64,000 nucleotides of DNA from Labyrinthula sp. Ha (lineage: Eukaryota; Sar; Bigyra; Labyrinthulida; Labyrinthulaceae): positions 1,054,001 to 1,118,000 of the forward strand of contig JAALGZ010000014.1 of the NCBI GenBank assembly GCA_015227615.1, in the 5' to 3' direction. The notes below the pieces were generated by a model that had not been told where the DNA came from, did no database searches, and saw only the letters and a program-made list of their open reading frames with translations. A program made the translations under genes and the position numbers. This document shows, one piece after another, positions 32,893 to 45,283 of this stretch (positions are counted from its first letter, which is position 1; each line of letters opens with the position of its first letter).

Positions 32893-35800
32893 AGTTAGTA
32901 ATGGAGAATATATTTAGGAATAACGTCTTAAACAATGTTTTACATGTATTTGTCGAGTCCTTCTCATCCTGTAGAATGGCATCTCTACTTTTCAAGTGAG
33001 ATTACAGAGTTTTCTGATAAATTATCAAAACCGAGAAGTTTTTGAAAGTCGAACCGCGGATTGAAAAGCACAGCTATTTCCACCAGGATTTCATAAGATT
33101 AGCTGTATATTCATTTGCAGCTGAGTATTAGCATCAAATAGGTCTGGTTTTCATTTTTGATCATTTCCATTATAAAGTTCATTCTACAAAGAAAGACAGT
33201 TTTGAGGCCGAAAAATAGGCATAACTGTACTTCAGATGTAGGAATAGTTTGAATGTCAGCAAAGAGTTCTGTTTGCGGTATAAGTAACCAATTTACTCTT
33301 TAAGCCTTTTATTATCAACTTATAAGCATCAATATATTTCTCGAGTAAGGTGCAGCCGAAGCTATTAATAAGATCGAGACTGGAAAGCATATGATGCGAA
33401 AAGTTTTATTAATATATTATTTCCCTTTTTTGAAACCAAGCAGTACCCCTTTGATAGTTAACACTAAAATCCTGAATGAAACCTCAAAGTTTCCCAGGAC
33501 GAATCTAGAACAACACTTTGTGGTATTTTCCAAAAAAAATTGTGAATCAATCATCAGACGAGGTTTAGATAACTGTAACAGGCGTGCAGCACATGTAACC
33601 CCAGAATACTATTTCCAGCTTCCCAGGAATATTGTTTCCCATGTCCATTGAGGTGTAGATTGTTTTTTGTGCTCTTTCGAAAATTCTTCCTTGCAAATCT
33701 TCATTGGTGTAAACTCGCAATTGGGTACTTGGGGCTTGTAAGCCCTAAAGACGGATACAATTTTGAATCCTAGCATTTTGTTTGGGAATTTAGTATCCTT
33801 TACACAATGAGAAGATTGTTTCTTGTAGTCTGTTTCATTGACACAAATTTATTGCAGCTGCCAAGTTCTTGTTTCTGACTTGCAATTAAAACATGTAGGT
33901 AATCTATTTTATTCTCTCTCTAATTGAGTCTTTATTTAAATATAACTAACAAGAAAGGCTCTTCGCCATGAGTCTTCTTAACACTAAGATGAACCCACAT
34001 GAGACAAAAGCTCCAGCTGGCTCAAGGTGTAAAAAACCAGCAAATTATTGTATTCTCACTTAATTATAACTTTACGATTAGGTGGTGTTGGTTATTGCAG
34101 CGATGTTAAACCCAACCTGTTCATGATATTATCAGATCACAATTAACTGCATCCTACTTTTTAAATTTTCTCAAGGATCATTTTTTAATGCTCTAGAGGA
34201 AATCTTTATCAAATAATGTTTTCTCTGTCTGAGGCATTACTCTAGATTATTATTGCACAAAAATCTATAATTCAGTTATCTTGGACATTGAAGGAATGAA
34301 CGTGGGCATTTATATTCATCGAATAAGTTGCAATGAGGTTCAATTCGCTTGCTTGCAAATTATTTGTAAAAAGTATAATCATTTGGCTGAAGAGGAAGAG
34401 ACATTTAAATTTAAGGCTCCTCGAATTATTAGTGTTGCTACTAGTGGTTTTAAATTTCTAGTTTGATTAAAGCAGACATCAGCGATTTTGTATGAGAAGG
34501 GTACCCTTTCACCAAGAAGTGTATCATTTATCTGGAACAAATAAAGAAACCAAGTATGTTTCCTGGGATTAATTAACATGCCTTTGTTGTCTCTTGTTAA
34601 AATACTTTCAAGAAGGTCATGCTCGATATGATCTACTTTATACATTGTTCTGGATTATTTAGTTAGGAAGAAAGTACCACTAAACTTAATGTTGATAATT
34701 TCGATGACTATGAAGTTAGGTGTGATAAGGGATGCCCTTATTAGATTCTTTGTGCATTGCTTGATGTACTAGGTACCGAACATTTACAGAGCTACCCAGA
34801 TGGAAGGTTCCACAGGAAACAATAGATTACATTTAGTGATAATTAGGTTTCAATAATCATTGTCACTACTTTGTCTATCAGAAATTTTATTTCTCCAGAA
34901 AAAAATATTATCCATGTCTAACTAAATCTATTTAAAATAAAAAAACTTAGCTAATCATCAGTTGATTTTTAGCGAATGAATATTTCGTTGCTTACTTCAG
35001 ATAGATTCGATTGAACTGCAAAAGTAAACTATATATGAATTGACTAGGAAAAAGGTACTGCACAAAGTCATTAGCACTATTTAAACTTGATCGATTGGCT
35101 TGAGCTGAGTAGTTAGACTATACAAGCACCTTCGTATAGTTCCAGTCGTATCTATTACTTCAGTACGTGAACACCTTCACACGCATTAATATTGCTTCTG
35201 CTGTGCAGCCTGTGGTTAAAGATTCTTAATGAGACGAAGATTGTTGTATATTGACCAATTTGTTGATCACGAAGATGCGCTTTAAGTTGAGAAGAAAATG
35301 ATTGACATTTTCTTTGCGTGTACACTATTTAATGAAAATTGGATTCTTGAATTAAAGTCATTAATCTTTAAGTCAACTCATCTTTAAGGCTTATGACAGT
35401 GGTTCGATATAACAAAACCATAGCCCTTAGATCCTGTATCAGTTTTATTGCACAAAGGGAAAGTATACACCTGAGTATGCACCGTTTAAAGTAGGTGTCA
35501 AAGAGTGATAGCATTCAATGTTAACTCATTACTTACATAACTACAGTAATTCAGTACTGTGCTGCTACTAACATTCGAAATTTGAAAATCAAAGGAGCTT
35601 TTCAGGGCTTAGTTGTGCTTTGAGCCGGCTAACTTCAATAACCTCCATGTATAGGGAAACTAGTCTAACTATTTTACTTAGAAACAGGGCTATATTCCCT
35701 AAGAAACCTATTATTTTAGTTTAGTTAATTACTTTGTTGTGTTACTTTCATATGAAGATCAAAAATTCTTTAGTAAGAAAAACAGAGGCGACAAATCCCT

Positions 35801-37270
35801 TAGCAAAAGAATGATGAGATAAAGACATCTTCCATTTAGAAAGTATCTACACACATCTCGGATGTCTGAATATACTCCATTTAGTGAAATGGTTGTGGCA
35901 ATTGGTTGCACTCATTATTTCCATCAATAAAAAATATCGCAGATTATCTGAACAAATAGAGTTACTGGTAGGATGAAGGCAAAGGTGATTTAGTTTCGGC
36001 GGGATCAGTGTTCCATTCTTAGTGATCAATGTTTGAAATAATCAAGAAAGATGAACACAATTTTTTTCTTGTCAACGCTATAGGTTGTGTAGCAGGAATC
36101 AGCTTAGGTTTTTGCACAAACAAAATATGAAGTTAGGAATTAAGCGAGATAGAGTTAAACATAGAGTTAATCTTTAATGGTACATGCAGCAGTTAGAAAA
36201 AACCACATCATCATACCCCCCTAGATTAATTTGCCAATTTTTTTCCTTAATTTACCATAAATACATGGAATAACAGTAGAATGAAGTTGTTTACCGCTTG
36301 AATATAGCTGGCACAGATCAGAATCGAAGAAAATGAAGGAAGCGCACGAGATAAAAAATACACTAGTACATTCGAGAGAAAAATAGTAAATTCAACAATA
36401 ATGCCTAAGAGCAACAAAAATTTAATGAAAGAATAAATTTGCGAGGAGAAGAGAAGATGTTTAGTTTCTTGTAGTTGTTATATATCTGGATTTTTCTGGT
36501 CAACTTTTCTGTTCTCTTCGCAAATAAGTTTCATAAGAGAGTTGACTGGACGATATCTTATTATCGTAATCGGATTTAAACAAATATCACTTAATTTTAC
36601 TTAATGGCCACGGGGCTATTATATAGTAATAGCTTATGTATATATGTTTTTTCTATAGGATTCTTATCTCTAGAATTTTTCTGCTGACACCGAAAAACAT
36701 GCTACACATCTCTGTTTTTAGAAAGTTTTATAGTATATATGCTTTTTTTCAGCTAGGAATTAACAAAATACAAAAAATATATATTAAAGAGCATGTGATG
36801 ACAGTGTGTGCTAATATTACTATCTAGCTGCTTATCTTAAAGACTAAAGCTTGGATGATTCTTACTGGCGGAAAAATACAAAAGTGCTGTCTGATGAAAA
36901 GAACATTGAATATAATATTTTAATCAACTACTATCCATTAATTTATACTCTGTATACTATTTGAAGTTATTATATACTTTATCTCCCTTGACCTTAGCCT
37001 TCAGAACCTGAAAGTAGACAAAATACAGCAGAGCATTAATCATGTTAAAATTCAATATTACATTACCATGATCTAAACGAACTCAGTGCACAAAACAGAA
37101 TAAAGTAAGATATACAACCCCACACATTTGATCCCCACCCTCACTCCTTCCAGTCAAAAAGCAACCATAATCTTGGTGGATTTAAAGTCTTAATAATTTT
37201 TTTACTGGTGTTGGTAACCCAATATCTACAAAGGTACTGAAAGCAAGCACAAAACGTCCCAGTTGTTAAA
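32893..37270. other. Intergenic, no supported gene
   Basis: 4.4 kb of AT-rich DNA. Frames of 86-88 codons at 33391-33651 (plus) and 34379-34645 (minus) are within chance expectation and show no motif. No RNA gene recognised. Confidence 0.5.
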
Positions 37271-37951
37271 ATGCCCCCTTGCATCAAAAGGCCACCGGAT
37301 GAAGTTCTTAGAGAAGACGTACTAAATGAGGCAAGAAAATATTTTGAGGAACATCCATTAGAGTCCCCAAGCGAACTAGATATTCAATCAATCCTCCTCC
37401 CTAAGAAACAACCTCTCGCTGGCTATCCAAAGTTCAGTGTACTACTCTACTCGCAACAAATCTATACCAGAAACAGAAATGAAAGTAATCCAGTTTATGC
37501 GTTTTTCTTTACCATTATTGTATTACTCTGTGTATTTTCTGGGTGGATGTTGTTCTTTTCTCTCTGCTGTTGGTGTAATTTAAAATTATTTCTCGATTGC
37601 AGGTATGCAGGTCCACATATTTATAGAGACTCTGTCTGTAAGAATATATTTATACTCTATAAATCTGGTATTCTAGTATATGAATCTCGTTTGATTAAAA
37701 CCGACGGACCAGTTTTTTGTGCTTGTCTTGAAGTGATGACCGCATTCAGGAGCTCATTTATTCTCTTTCACCATTTCAAAGAAGAAAAGGTTGTTCTCGA
37801 GAGCCTTCCAGATTTTATGTATAATGTTATCCCTTCGAATAAGAAGTTTGTAGTTTTCAGAATAGGAAACATACTTTATCACAATACACGGAATGTTTTT
37901 GAAATTCTGGAAAATGGGTGCAAAAACTGGGATATAATAAACTCGATATAG
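37271..37951 (+). CDS. Unrecognised membrane protein
   Basis: About 226 residues, or 216 if a 30-nt in-frame GT-AG intron at 37573-37602 is removed (GTGTAA...ATTGCAG); the size and ends fit the other introns in this window. The N-terminal 75 residues are hydrophilic, then comes a strong hydrophobic stretch (YAFFFTIIVLLCVF and following), then about 130 residues with Cys and aromatic residues. It could be a single-pass protein or a hairpin. No family recognised. The open length is far beyond chance at this base composition, so a gene is likely. It stands alone between two deserts. Confidence 0.55.
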   Translation: MPPCIKRPPDEVLREDVLNEARKYFEEHPLESPSELDIQSILLPKKQPLAGYPKFSVLLYSQQIYTRNRNESNPVYAFFFTIIVLLCVFSGWMLFFSLCCWCNLKLFLDCRYAGPHIYRDSVCKNIFILYKSGILVYESRLIKTDGPVFCACLEVMTAFRSSFILFHHFKEEKVVLESLPDFMYNVIPSNKKFVVFRIGNILYHNTRNVFEILENGCKNWDIINSI

Positions 37952-40900
37952 ATATGACGTATATGAGCCTCATACTGAAAAAATCTTCTCTTTGGTTTTT
38001 GTTCATTTTGTCATTGTATTGTAGCACAATTTATTTTCTGATTTAAGGAATATAAGTGATCCGTATTGGAGCACAAAGGACTTGATAGTGAGCATTTCCT
38101 TGGTCTTGTTTCTTTTATTCAGCGTGTTAAGTTTGTTCTGATGGTTTTAATTTCAAAATAGAAAAAACTGTTGTGTAAACACTGAATAGTCTAGATGGTG
38201 ATTTTGTGTACGTTGTTTTTAAGCCAATCAACTGAGAAAAAAATGAATAAATGTTAATTGCTGGTAATACCTTCTGTTAACTAAATACTTGTTCTTATTG
38301 AGTTACTGGTAAGTGGTAACATAATTTTGAATTTTGAAAACTACATTTCAGAAGAATTGTTTCACCAATGTCAATTCTAAGCTCTAAAACTGCTCAAGTG
38401 TTTTCCTGATTTTAAAAAATCTGTGAATAAGAACACATTACTAATACAAATGCTTGAAGAAGTTGAAATAATGGAATAGGAGCTGCTTTCAACCCTGATA
38501 GAAATAAGGATGGTTATGTTTAAAGTTTTATCTCTCATATGGACTCACATGGATGAGTGTAACAACTCTATGGGATAAAATACCTGGGAGTTTATACTTG
38601 ATTCTTAGTCCATGTGTTTTTTTTTCCATCGCCAAAATTATTTTATGAAATATTATCTTACTTGTGTTAAATGTTATTTCAGCCGCTAACTATATATACA
38701 TATAACAATCACTATACTTACTATAAACACAAAAACTTTGGACTTGATATTTCTGTGCAGTCTGTTTGTTCCAATCGTAGTTATTAAAATATACCCTACA
38801 AAAATGTAACTCTCCATAAGCACAACTTGTACACAAGTCTAGGGTGTGTTGACTGAACTTCAAGACCACCTAATTTTGAATATTCTAGTCGCAAGTTTGG
38901 ATTATTTGGAATTAATAAACTTCTATTCAAGAAACTTGATAAGATAAGATTTTTCTCTGAATTTGTTGCCCTGGTACTTTCCCATGTGACAACTTCTACA
39001 TAGTATAGAGCCCTTAAACTGTGTGCGTATTTAATCTTCCCCTGGAAGGGGGGTGTTGTCTTACATGCTCAGACCTTTTCTATAAATAGTTTATATTAGA
39101 AAAAACTGGTTACGAGACTTGATGGGGCGGGGAACTGAAACACAAAATTACAGATCAATTTCAGAGTTAACTTCTATCTTCTCATTTCTCACTTTTCATG
39201 ATGTTACTTTCACGATGCTATTCTTCTTAGAAACAGGTGTCCATGGAGCATCCAGTAAATGCAGATTCCTCTGGTAAAAACTGAGAGCTGACGCCTAACT
39301 GCAGAAATATGTAAATGGAAAATCATAATATTTCTGAGAAAAACTCTTCCAAGAGGTATTTGCTAAGCAAGATGTTACACATCTATCCCTTAGAATGGGC
39401 TGTCATTTTTAACACTTGCTACTATCATATATGGAGTACCTACATCTGACGTTGCAGCTTCTTTTACGCTGCCTGTAATCTCAAGAACTTTCACTGAATT
39501 CTAACTGTGTTAAATTATGGTGCTTCTAACCTGAGAGGTAGGTACCTTTCCGGGATTACCAGTTCTTAGAGTGTAAATTGCACAACTCTAATTATTATAT
39601 TTTATTGTCTCAACCTGTTGATAAAACAGATGGTTCTTGTGCTATGAATATTCTGTTCACTTAATGTTTCCAGAAAATGCCAAGTAGGTAGAAATATAAT
39701 ATTACAAGAAACAGAAATTTGGTGAAGTAGGCTGTCTTTAAATAGAACAATTCATTACCAAATGGCGTGGAGAGGACTACATATTCGGGGCTCCAGTTTA
39801 TCTAAGCAGCTAGTTATAGGTAGTTAAAGAAATTACAAGACTAGTAAAAGTTAAGTATCTATTGGAAAGTAAATAAAGTTCACGGACGAGAACCACAGGA
39901 AACATCGGTCACTAGTAAAACTAGGATAGATGATACTACATATGAGAGAAACAAGTCTATTGATGGATTAATTATGTTCAATCTATTAAATAATATCTAT
40001 TTGGGTCAAAGCAATGTAACAGGTTTTTCATTTAATGCGCACATAAAGGGTACGTCCGGCATAAAAATCACCGTGAAGAATGAACAGCAAGTCATTTAAG
40101 AATGGCGACTACTTGGCCAAGTACAGTAAACTCTAGTGTATCACTTCCTTACAATCTTTGGTGGCTTGGAAATATATCTAAGAATTTTCTTAAGGAATAC
40201 AACTCATGAGCTGGCAACGGGCAATGAACAAAAAGCTTTTTGTAGGTCTTCTGGATAGCTTTCACGAATTTTTTTCTCACCAAGTTGTATGACATGGTTT
40301 TTAGGTTTATTTCACTAAGATGTGCAGACTAGCTTGCTGTCGAAATAAGGTTAGGAACCTGCTACTGGCTCTTAGATTTATGCATATAGATTACTACTTA
40401 ACTTGATATTTTATTTTAATAGGTGTTTCATTTAAGTTATCCAAATCTTGTGACGTTTTCTATATTCCACATTGAAATAAGATGTGCAAGACTGTACAAA
40501 GATACAACGAAGTTTTGTTCTTCAGGAGTAAATATTTTCAGTCACTCCAAAGTGTCTTATATAGCTCATTTACAGTGAATACCATTAATTGCACATGTCA
40601 AGACATATATGTTTTGTGTTTTATTCGAGTTGAAGGTTGTTTTCACCATGACACCTTCTTTCGAGTTTTATTTCATATTCCAGCTTACGGATAAAGTACT
40701 TGCTAGTATTTTGAATTGTGTTTATTGTTTAGTGTTATTTTTTCAAAGCTCAACTGGGCTAAGAAATGCCTCTGTCGGTTTCTACGTTTGTATCTAGCCT
40801 ACTTAAAGACTTATATCTTTCTGCATTTGCCTGATGAGAACAGGGGGCGACTTTCATTATTTTTTACTAGTTATTCTTGTAGAGAACACAGATGAGCCAG

Positions 40901-41900
40901 TGGTTGGAATCAACTTGAGTTGATTCAAGTGATATGTACAATAAGTTCACCGTGGGGGTACATAATTGGGTTCAAGATGTTACAGTGTGACGTTGATATT
41001 CATAAGGAATTGGAGGAACCCACAGGGTTTACTCCTCTTAAGCATTATTGGAGCAACCAGCTATGATTCGTGCTTTTCAAATTATTTTTCCCTCTAAGTT
41101 CAAACATTTTCTCAAGTTTGACTTCTTATATTCTTATCAGTTTCACTTCTAATATGAATTTAGATGCAGAAGTTTACTGGCTAATGTGAAGCTGACAGAG
41201 TTTAGCGGCCTTGATACTCGTGCTTTAGGCAAATTAGAACTCTAATAACGAATTTAAACTTGCTTTTGGGTGGTAAAAGTGTCTCCTACAAGAATAGTAC
41301 ATGTTTGAACTCTTTTCCATGCATTGCAAAAGATTCCTTCTATATGTAATAGGTTTTGTGTTCTTATACAGGGCTGTCTCATATAGATCATCCCTCCTCG
41401 GCCAAAACAGCTTAACGACTGATAAAGATGTTCAATTTATCGATGGCACTACGTGAGTTGAGCCTAGGATGTTTATATTCCACCGAATCAACCCATTTAA
41501 TGCATTTGGCAGCTGCTATTAGCTTTCTTTCGCTTGTTATTTATGTTTTCTTTCTTTAAAGTGGTTAAATTTAATATACTTGAAGCGTTCTTCGTGTTGA
41601 ATTTATAGAACTAAATCTTCCAAAATAAATACTATGGAAAATTTTCTAACCATTGACTTAATAGTAATTAATCTATGTAATTATTCTAATAAAATACACA
41701 TAATAAGGTCGAAAAAATCCGCAAGGGTGTATTACATATATTAGGAGAGCAGGAATAACCGGTTCCAAACCTAGGCGTAGGGATATTTTAAGGAGGGTCT
41801 GAAGCCCTCAAAGTTTTTGCTTGATATTTCATTTCCTTCTTTCATTTTTTCTCCTCGAAGATTTTTTTGCAGGTTCATCTAAGACTGGTACCTTTTTGTG
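37952..41900. other. Intergenic, no supported gene
   Basis: 3.9 kb AT-rich DNA up to the 5' LTR of the gypsy element. Two overlapping 60-70-codon frames near 40482-40797 have no motif. Nothing else seen. Confidence 0.5.
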
Positions 41901-42390
41901 TGTGTATGTTTAATTAGTAACGTTTCAGATAACTTGGGTTATTTAACTAACTTCGTATAACATATATAGTATTTGAATTATTGTCAACAGTATGGTTACT
42001 TGTGTAAGTTAATTGAAGACCTATAGAATAATTGTAAGTAGAATAAATATCACATATGTATTTTGGGCGATCAGAAATAGAGTTAATAGATAATAACAAC
42101 ATTTTGAAAACTTCATAGATTTTCGTCTAAGACACAGTTTTCGATAAGTGCAGAAACCCCTGAGTGTTAACAACGCCTTGTGAGTTTATTGCATTGATAC
42201 TTAGCATAGTATCGGAGTTTGTGGCTTGAAGAGAGCCCTTACAAAGTCTGTGGATAGATCCCTTAGCAATAAGAGCGATCTAGTTGTATCCAATAGTTAC
42301 TTTGGATACAGAGAGACGTAGAACGCAGTCGTTCTACTGTGGTAGCACGTTCTCATAAGTCTGAACGCTCGAGGGTTTTCCGAGTGTACA
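41901..42390 (+). repeat. 5' LTR of the gypsy element
   Basis: 490 bp, starting TGTGTATGTT and ending GTGTACA; pairs with 51207-51698. The gag ATG follows only 22 bp after its end. Confidence 0.93.
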
Positions 42391-42412
42391 AATTGTTATA
42401 ACAATTCCTCAG

Positions 42413-45256
42413 ATGGCGGGAAAGAAAAGTGATAAGGGCGCAGCAAAGCCACCTCGCAGATCAGCGAGGCAAGCTGCCGCCGCACAGACTCCCGCGAGGG
42501 AGGTCGTTGGAGGTAACGTTTCGGGTTCTCAAGAACGGGTTACCTCGGGTGTATCGGACCGTGAGGTCACGATCGTAGATCCGGTAACGGGTGCGCAAAC
42601 GCAATCTCGGATAACTGCCGGAGCTGAGCCCAGTGCCGCATCTCAAGGAGCTGGTTCAGTCCCAGTGAGTATGCATCAAGCCACTCAAGCGACATCTGTG
42701 TCAGCACATAACGCTCCTGTAGGAGTAAGAGCTGCGGAATCAGCTGAAACAAATATAGAAACCGTTCCAGCGGCTGATAATACTGGATCAGCAGTACAAG
42801 AAGTACAGACTACTCCACTGCCTGCTGGCTCACAAGCTAGAGCTGGGGGCAATACCACTGTGACTCGTCATGGTGTGTCTGGGGTGACGAGCAGCGATGC
42901 TACGTCAGCGGCCATTCCTGCCCGCCCCGCGGCAAGTACTGTTCCTACAACTGGTGGCAGAAGTTCTAGACCTGTTGAGCGGGTTGCGGCTTCAACTCAG
43001 AGTAACGTCTCTGGGGCTACTGCAGCAAGGGGACGTGATGCTGGAGTACCTCTGGGATCCTCCCAAGTGCCGGTATCTGTTACTTCTACCCCTCCGTATT
43101 CTATGAATGCACCTTCTGCTCAACTATTGAATCCTCCGGACACGCAAGCCCATGTGGTGGAAACTCAGGTCGAGATGAACGTTGGGTATGGAGAGAGGGA
43201 TGCTGAAGCGTATCAACCAATGGAGACTGAATCTGTTAGATCTTTAGAGATCGGAGATTTCGATGACCCGGAGGTTGAAGGTTCTATCGGTTCTGACAGG
43301 GATGGGAATCGTATTCCGGAAGTGAATGAAGGAATACGTACAGGTAGAGGCGCATCACGTCGAAGCGCACGAGCCTCAATGAACCTGACCACCCTGGCCA
43401 GGGATAATGGTTCTGATAGATGGTATGACGCCGTTGTCAACGCAATTGACCGTGCGAATATCAGTACGAACCATAGAAGCATGGAAAGACAGCCTCTCAG
43501 TATTCGTGAGAGAAGGCACTTTGAGGGTATGACGGAAAATTGGTTGTCGCTCAATCCTGAGCAGCAAGCGATAGAATACGCCGCAGAAGTCGCCATAAAT
43601 GCTAGAGCTTCTCACAACGAAAGGTTGGCTAGACATGCTCTCTTGAAACAGAAGACAGGGGGAAGGGAACCATATACGTTGGACCCGGTACCCAAGGTCT
43701 GTTTGTCTACGGATGACCCACAACATCGAGGTATACTTGATGGAATGGATATGTCCATCTTCGACAATTGGCCGGTCATGAGTGACGCAATGGATAGAGC
43801 CTATCCTATTATCAAAATGAATTATGTTAATTCGCAGGATAGTGCGGAGTTCATGGCGATAATGAGTAACTCCATGTACAAGTTGAATGAGAAGTTTAAG
43901 GACTTGGCTAGAACGACGGATGTGTTGTTTGCGGAGAATAAAACCTTGGGGACATTAGTTATGAAATTGTCTTCAAGCTCTTCAGGCAATACGTCTAATA
44001 GTAGGCCAAGGTATCCTAAACCCCAACTGTTGACGGCGGAGACTATGTCCATAGAGACCATCAATCAGTTCCTTCATGTTTCGGAAGCGGCTGAAAAGAT
44101 GGATCCTATGTTTAAGCCTGAACTTTACGTGGATAGGAACCTTTTGGATGACCTGTGTCCAACTGGAGAGTTTACTCAGATCCTAATGGTATTAAGGGAG
44201 CGTAGAGATAGGCTACTTGCTGAAACTACGGATATACCAATGAGTGCTCTGGAGAAGTTGAAGTGGCCTAACAGTGGCACTTCGTTACAATACTTCACAA
44301 AGTTTTTCCAGAGTATTCGAAAGGTCATCAAAGAGCAATACGTTATGCGTATTGATAACCATGAGAAGGCTAATCTCTTTGAGATGATCGTGAAGAAATG
44401 CCCTAAGGAGATGCAGATGACTAGGGAAATCATAGCTAATAAGATTTTGGCGAATGTGAACCCTTTGTCTACGCTACATGCTCTCCAGAGAGCCCTTGAA
44501 GCTCAGCGACAAGCGGCCATTGATAGGGGCGAGAAGGCACAATATGGGCCTGATTATTTGCCGACAAGTGCGAACGCGTTGGCTGTGGGGAGCGGACCCC
44601 CTGAAACTAAATCGCAAAGGCGCAAGAAAAGGAAAGCACTTGCTATGCAAAGGCAGGCGCAGCTAATGCAGGGACAGGGGAATACTAACTATATGGCAAC
44701 GATCCAGTGCTATCGCTGTAAAGAGTATGGCCATTATTCCCGGAACTGTCCTAGGTTGGCTGATGTACCTCGCAAGAGAGCAAGTTTGCTAAACCAAAAA
44801 CCCAGGGCGAAACGGGAAGTCCTCAGTGACGACTCGAGTGAGGTGCAATACATCGCCACCAAGAAACCGCCTCTGGTTAGGACTTTCATTGCTAAGTCGG
44901 TGAGTCCTAGACCCTGTGAAGGCATGCAGGTGTTCAACCATGAGTTCAAGGAAATCAAGGACGCGATGATGGACTCAGGGGCGGATGCCGTAGTAGCATC
45001 TTATGGCAAACACGTGAGGTTTTGCAAAAATGTGAAGGATGCCGAGGGACAGGTGACCTCTTCCAACGGGACGATCAGTCCTGTTGTCAAGGTTGGACGT
45101 ATCGACCTCAACGTCTTTAAAAATGGTAAACTGAGGCGGAAGGTGCATGGGCAACGTGTGCTATTAGTGGCCGGGGATTGGGATTATTTCCTAATCGGAA
45201 AGCCCGCACTAAGAATGATGCACTTGTTACCCGAGCAAAATATGGAGCTCGGGTAG
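42413..45256 (+). CDS. Gag-protease polyprotein of the gypsy element
   Basis: 947 residues. The first 300 are Ala/Ser/Thr/Pro-rich and look disordered, with basic RRSAR motifs near residues 15 and 317. A helical capsid-like region follows. A retroviral zinc knuckle CYRCKEYGHYSRNC sits at 766-779 and an aspartic-protease active site DSGA at 854-857, so protease belongs to the gag frame. It packages the element's RNA into particles and processes the polyproteins. The pol frame is in the same phase just downstream; stop-codon read-through is one strategy known among LTR elements and would fit, but is not shown here. Confidence 0.92.
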   Translation: MAGKKSDKGAAKPPRRSARQAAAAQTPAREVVGGNVSGSQERVTSGVSDREVTIVDPVTGAQTQSRITAGAEPSAASQGAGSVPVSMHQATQATSVSAHNAPVGVRAAESAETNIETVPAADNTGSAVQEVQTTPLPAGSQARAGGNTTVTRHGVSGVTSSDATSAAIPARPAASTVPTTGGRSSRPVERVAASTQSNVSGATAARGRDAGVPLGSSQVPVSVTSTPPYSMNAPSAQLLNPPDTQAHVVETQVEMNVGYGERDAEAYQPMETESVRSLEIGDFDDPEVEGSIGSDRDGNRIPEVNEGIRTGRGASRRSARASMNLTTLARDNGSDRWYDAVVNAIDRANISTNHRSMERQPLSIRERRHFEGMTENWLSLNPEQQAIEYAAEVAINARASHNERLARHALLKQKTGGREPYTLDPVPKVCLSTDDPQHRGILDGMDMSIFDNWPVMSDAMDRAYPIIKMNYVNSQDSAEFMAIMSNSMYKLNEKFKDLARTTDVLFAENKTLGTLVMKLSSSSSGNTSNSRPRYPKPQLLTAETMSIETINQFLHVSEAAEKMDPMFKPELYVDRNLLDDLCPTGEFTQILMVLRERRDRLLAETTDIPMSALEKLKWPNSGTSLQYFTKFFQSIRKVIKEQYVMRIDNHEKANLFEMIVKKCPKEMQMTREIIANKILANVNPLSTLHALQRALEAQRQAAIDRGEKAQYGPDYLPTSANALAVGSGPPETKSQRRKKRKALAMQRQAQLMQGQGNTNYMATIQCYRCKEYGHYSRNCPRLADVPRKRASLLNQKPRAKREVLSDDSSEVQYIATKKPPLVRTFIAKSVSPRPCEGMQVFNHEFKEIKDAMMDSGADAVVASYGKHVRFCKNVKDAEGQVTSSNGTISPVVKVGRIDLNVFKNGKLRRKVHGQRVLLVAGDWDYFLIGKPALRMMHLLPEQNMELG

Positions 45257-45283
45257 GAAAGTGGCAGCCAGGTTAGCCACCTG

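Noticed and set aside
33040-33070. GGTTCGA on the minus strand, resembling a tRNA B box.
   Set aside because: No matching T-stem, acceptor stem or A box could be found around it.
33391-33651. 86-codon plus-strand frame.
   Set aside because: No motif, chance length, no neighbouring exons.
34379-34645. 88-codon minus-strand frame preceded by an intron-like segment with good GT-AG ends.
   Set aside because: No phase of joining across the intron-like segment stays open upstream, so the apparent gene structure fails.
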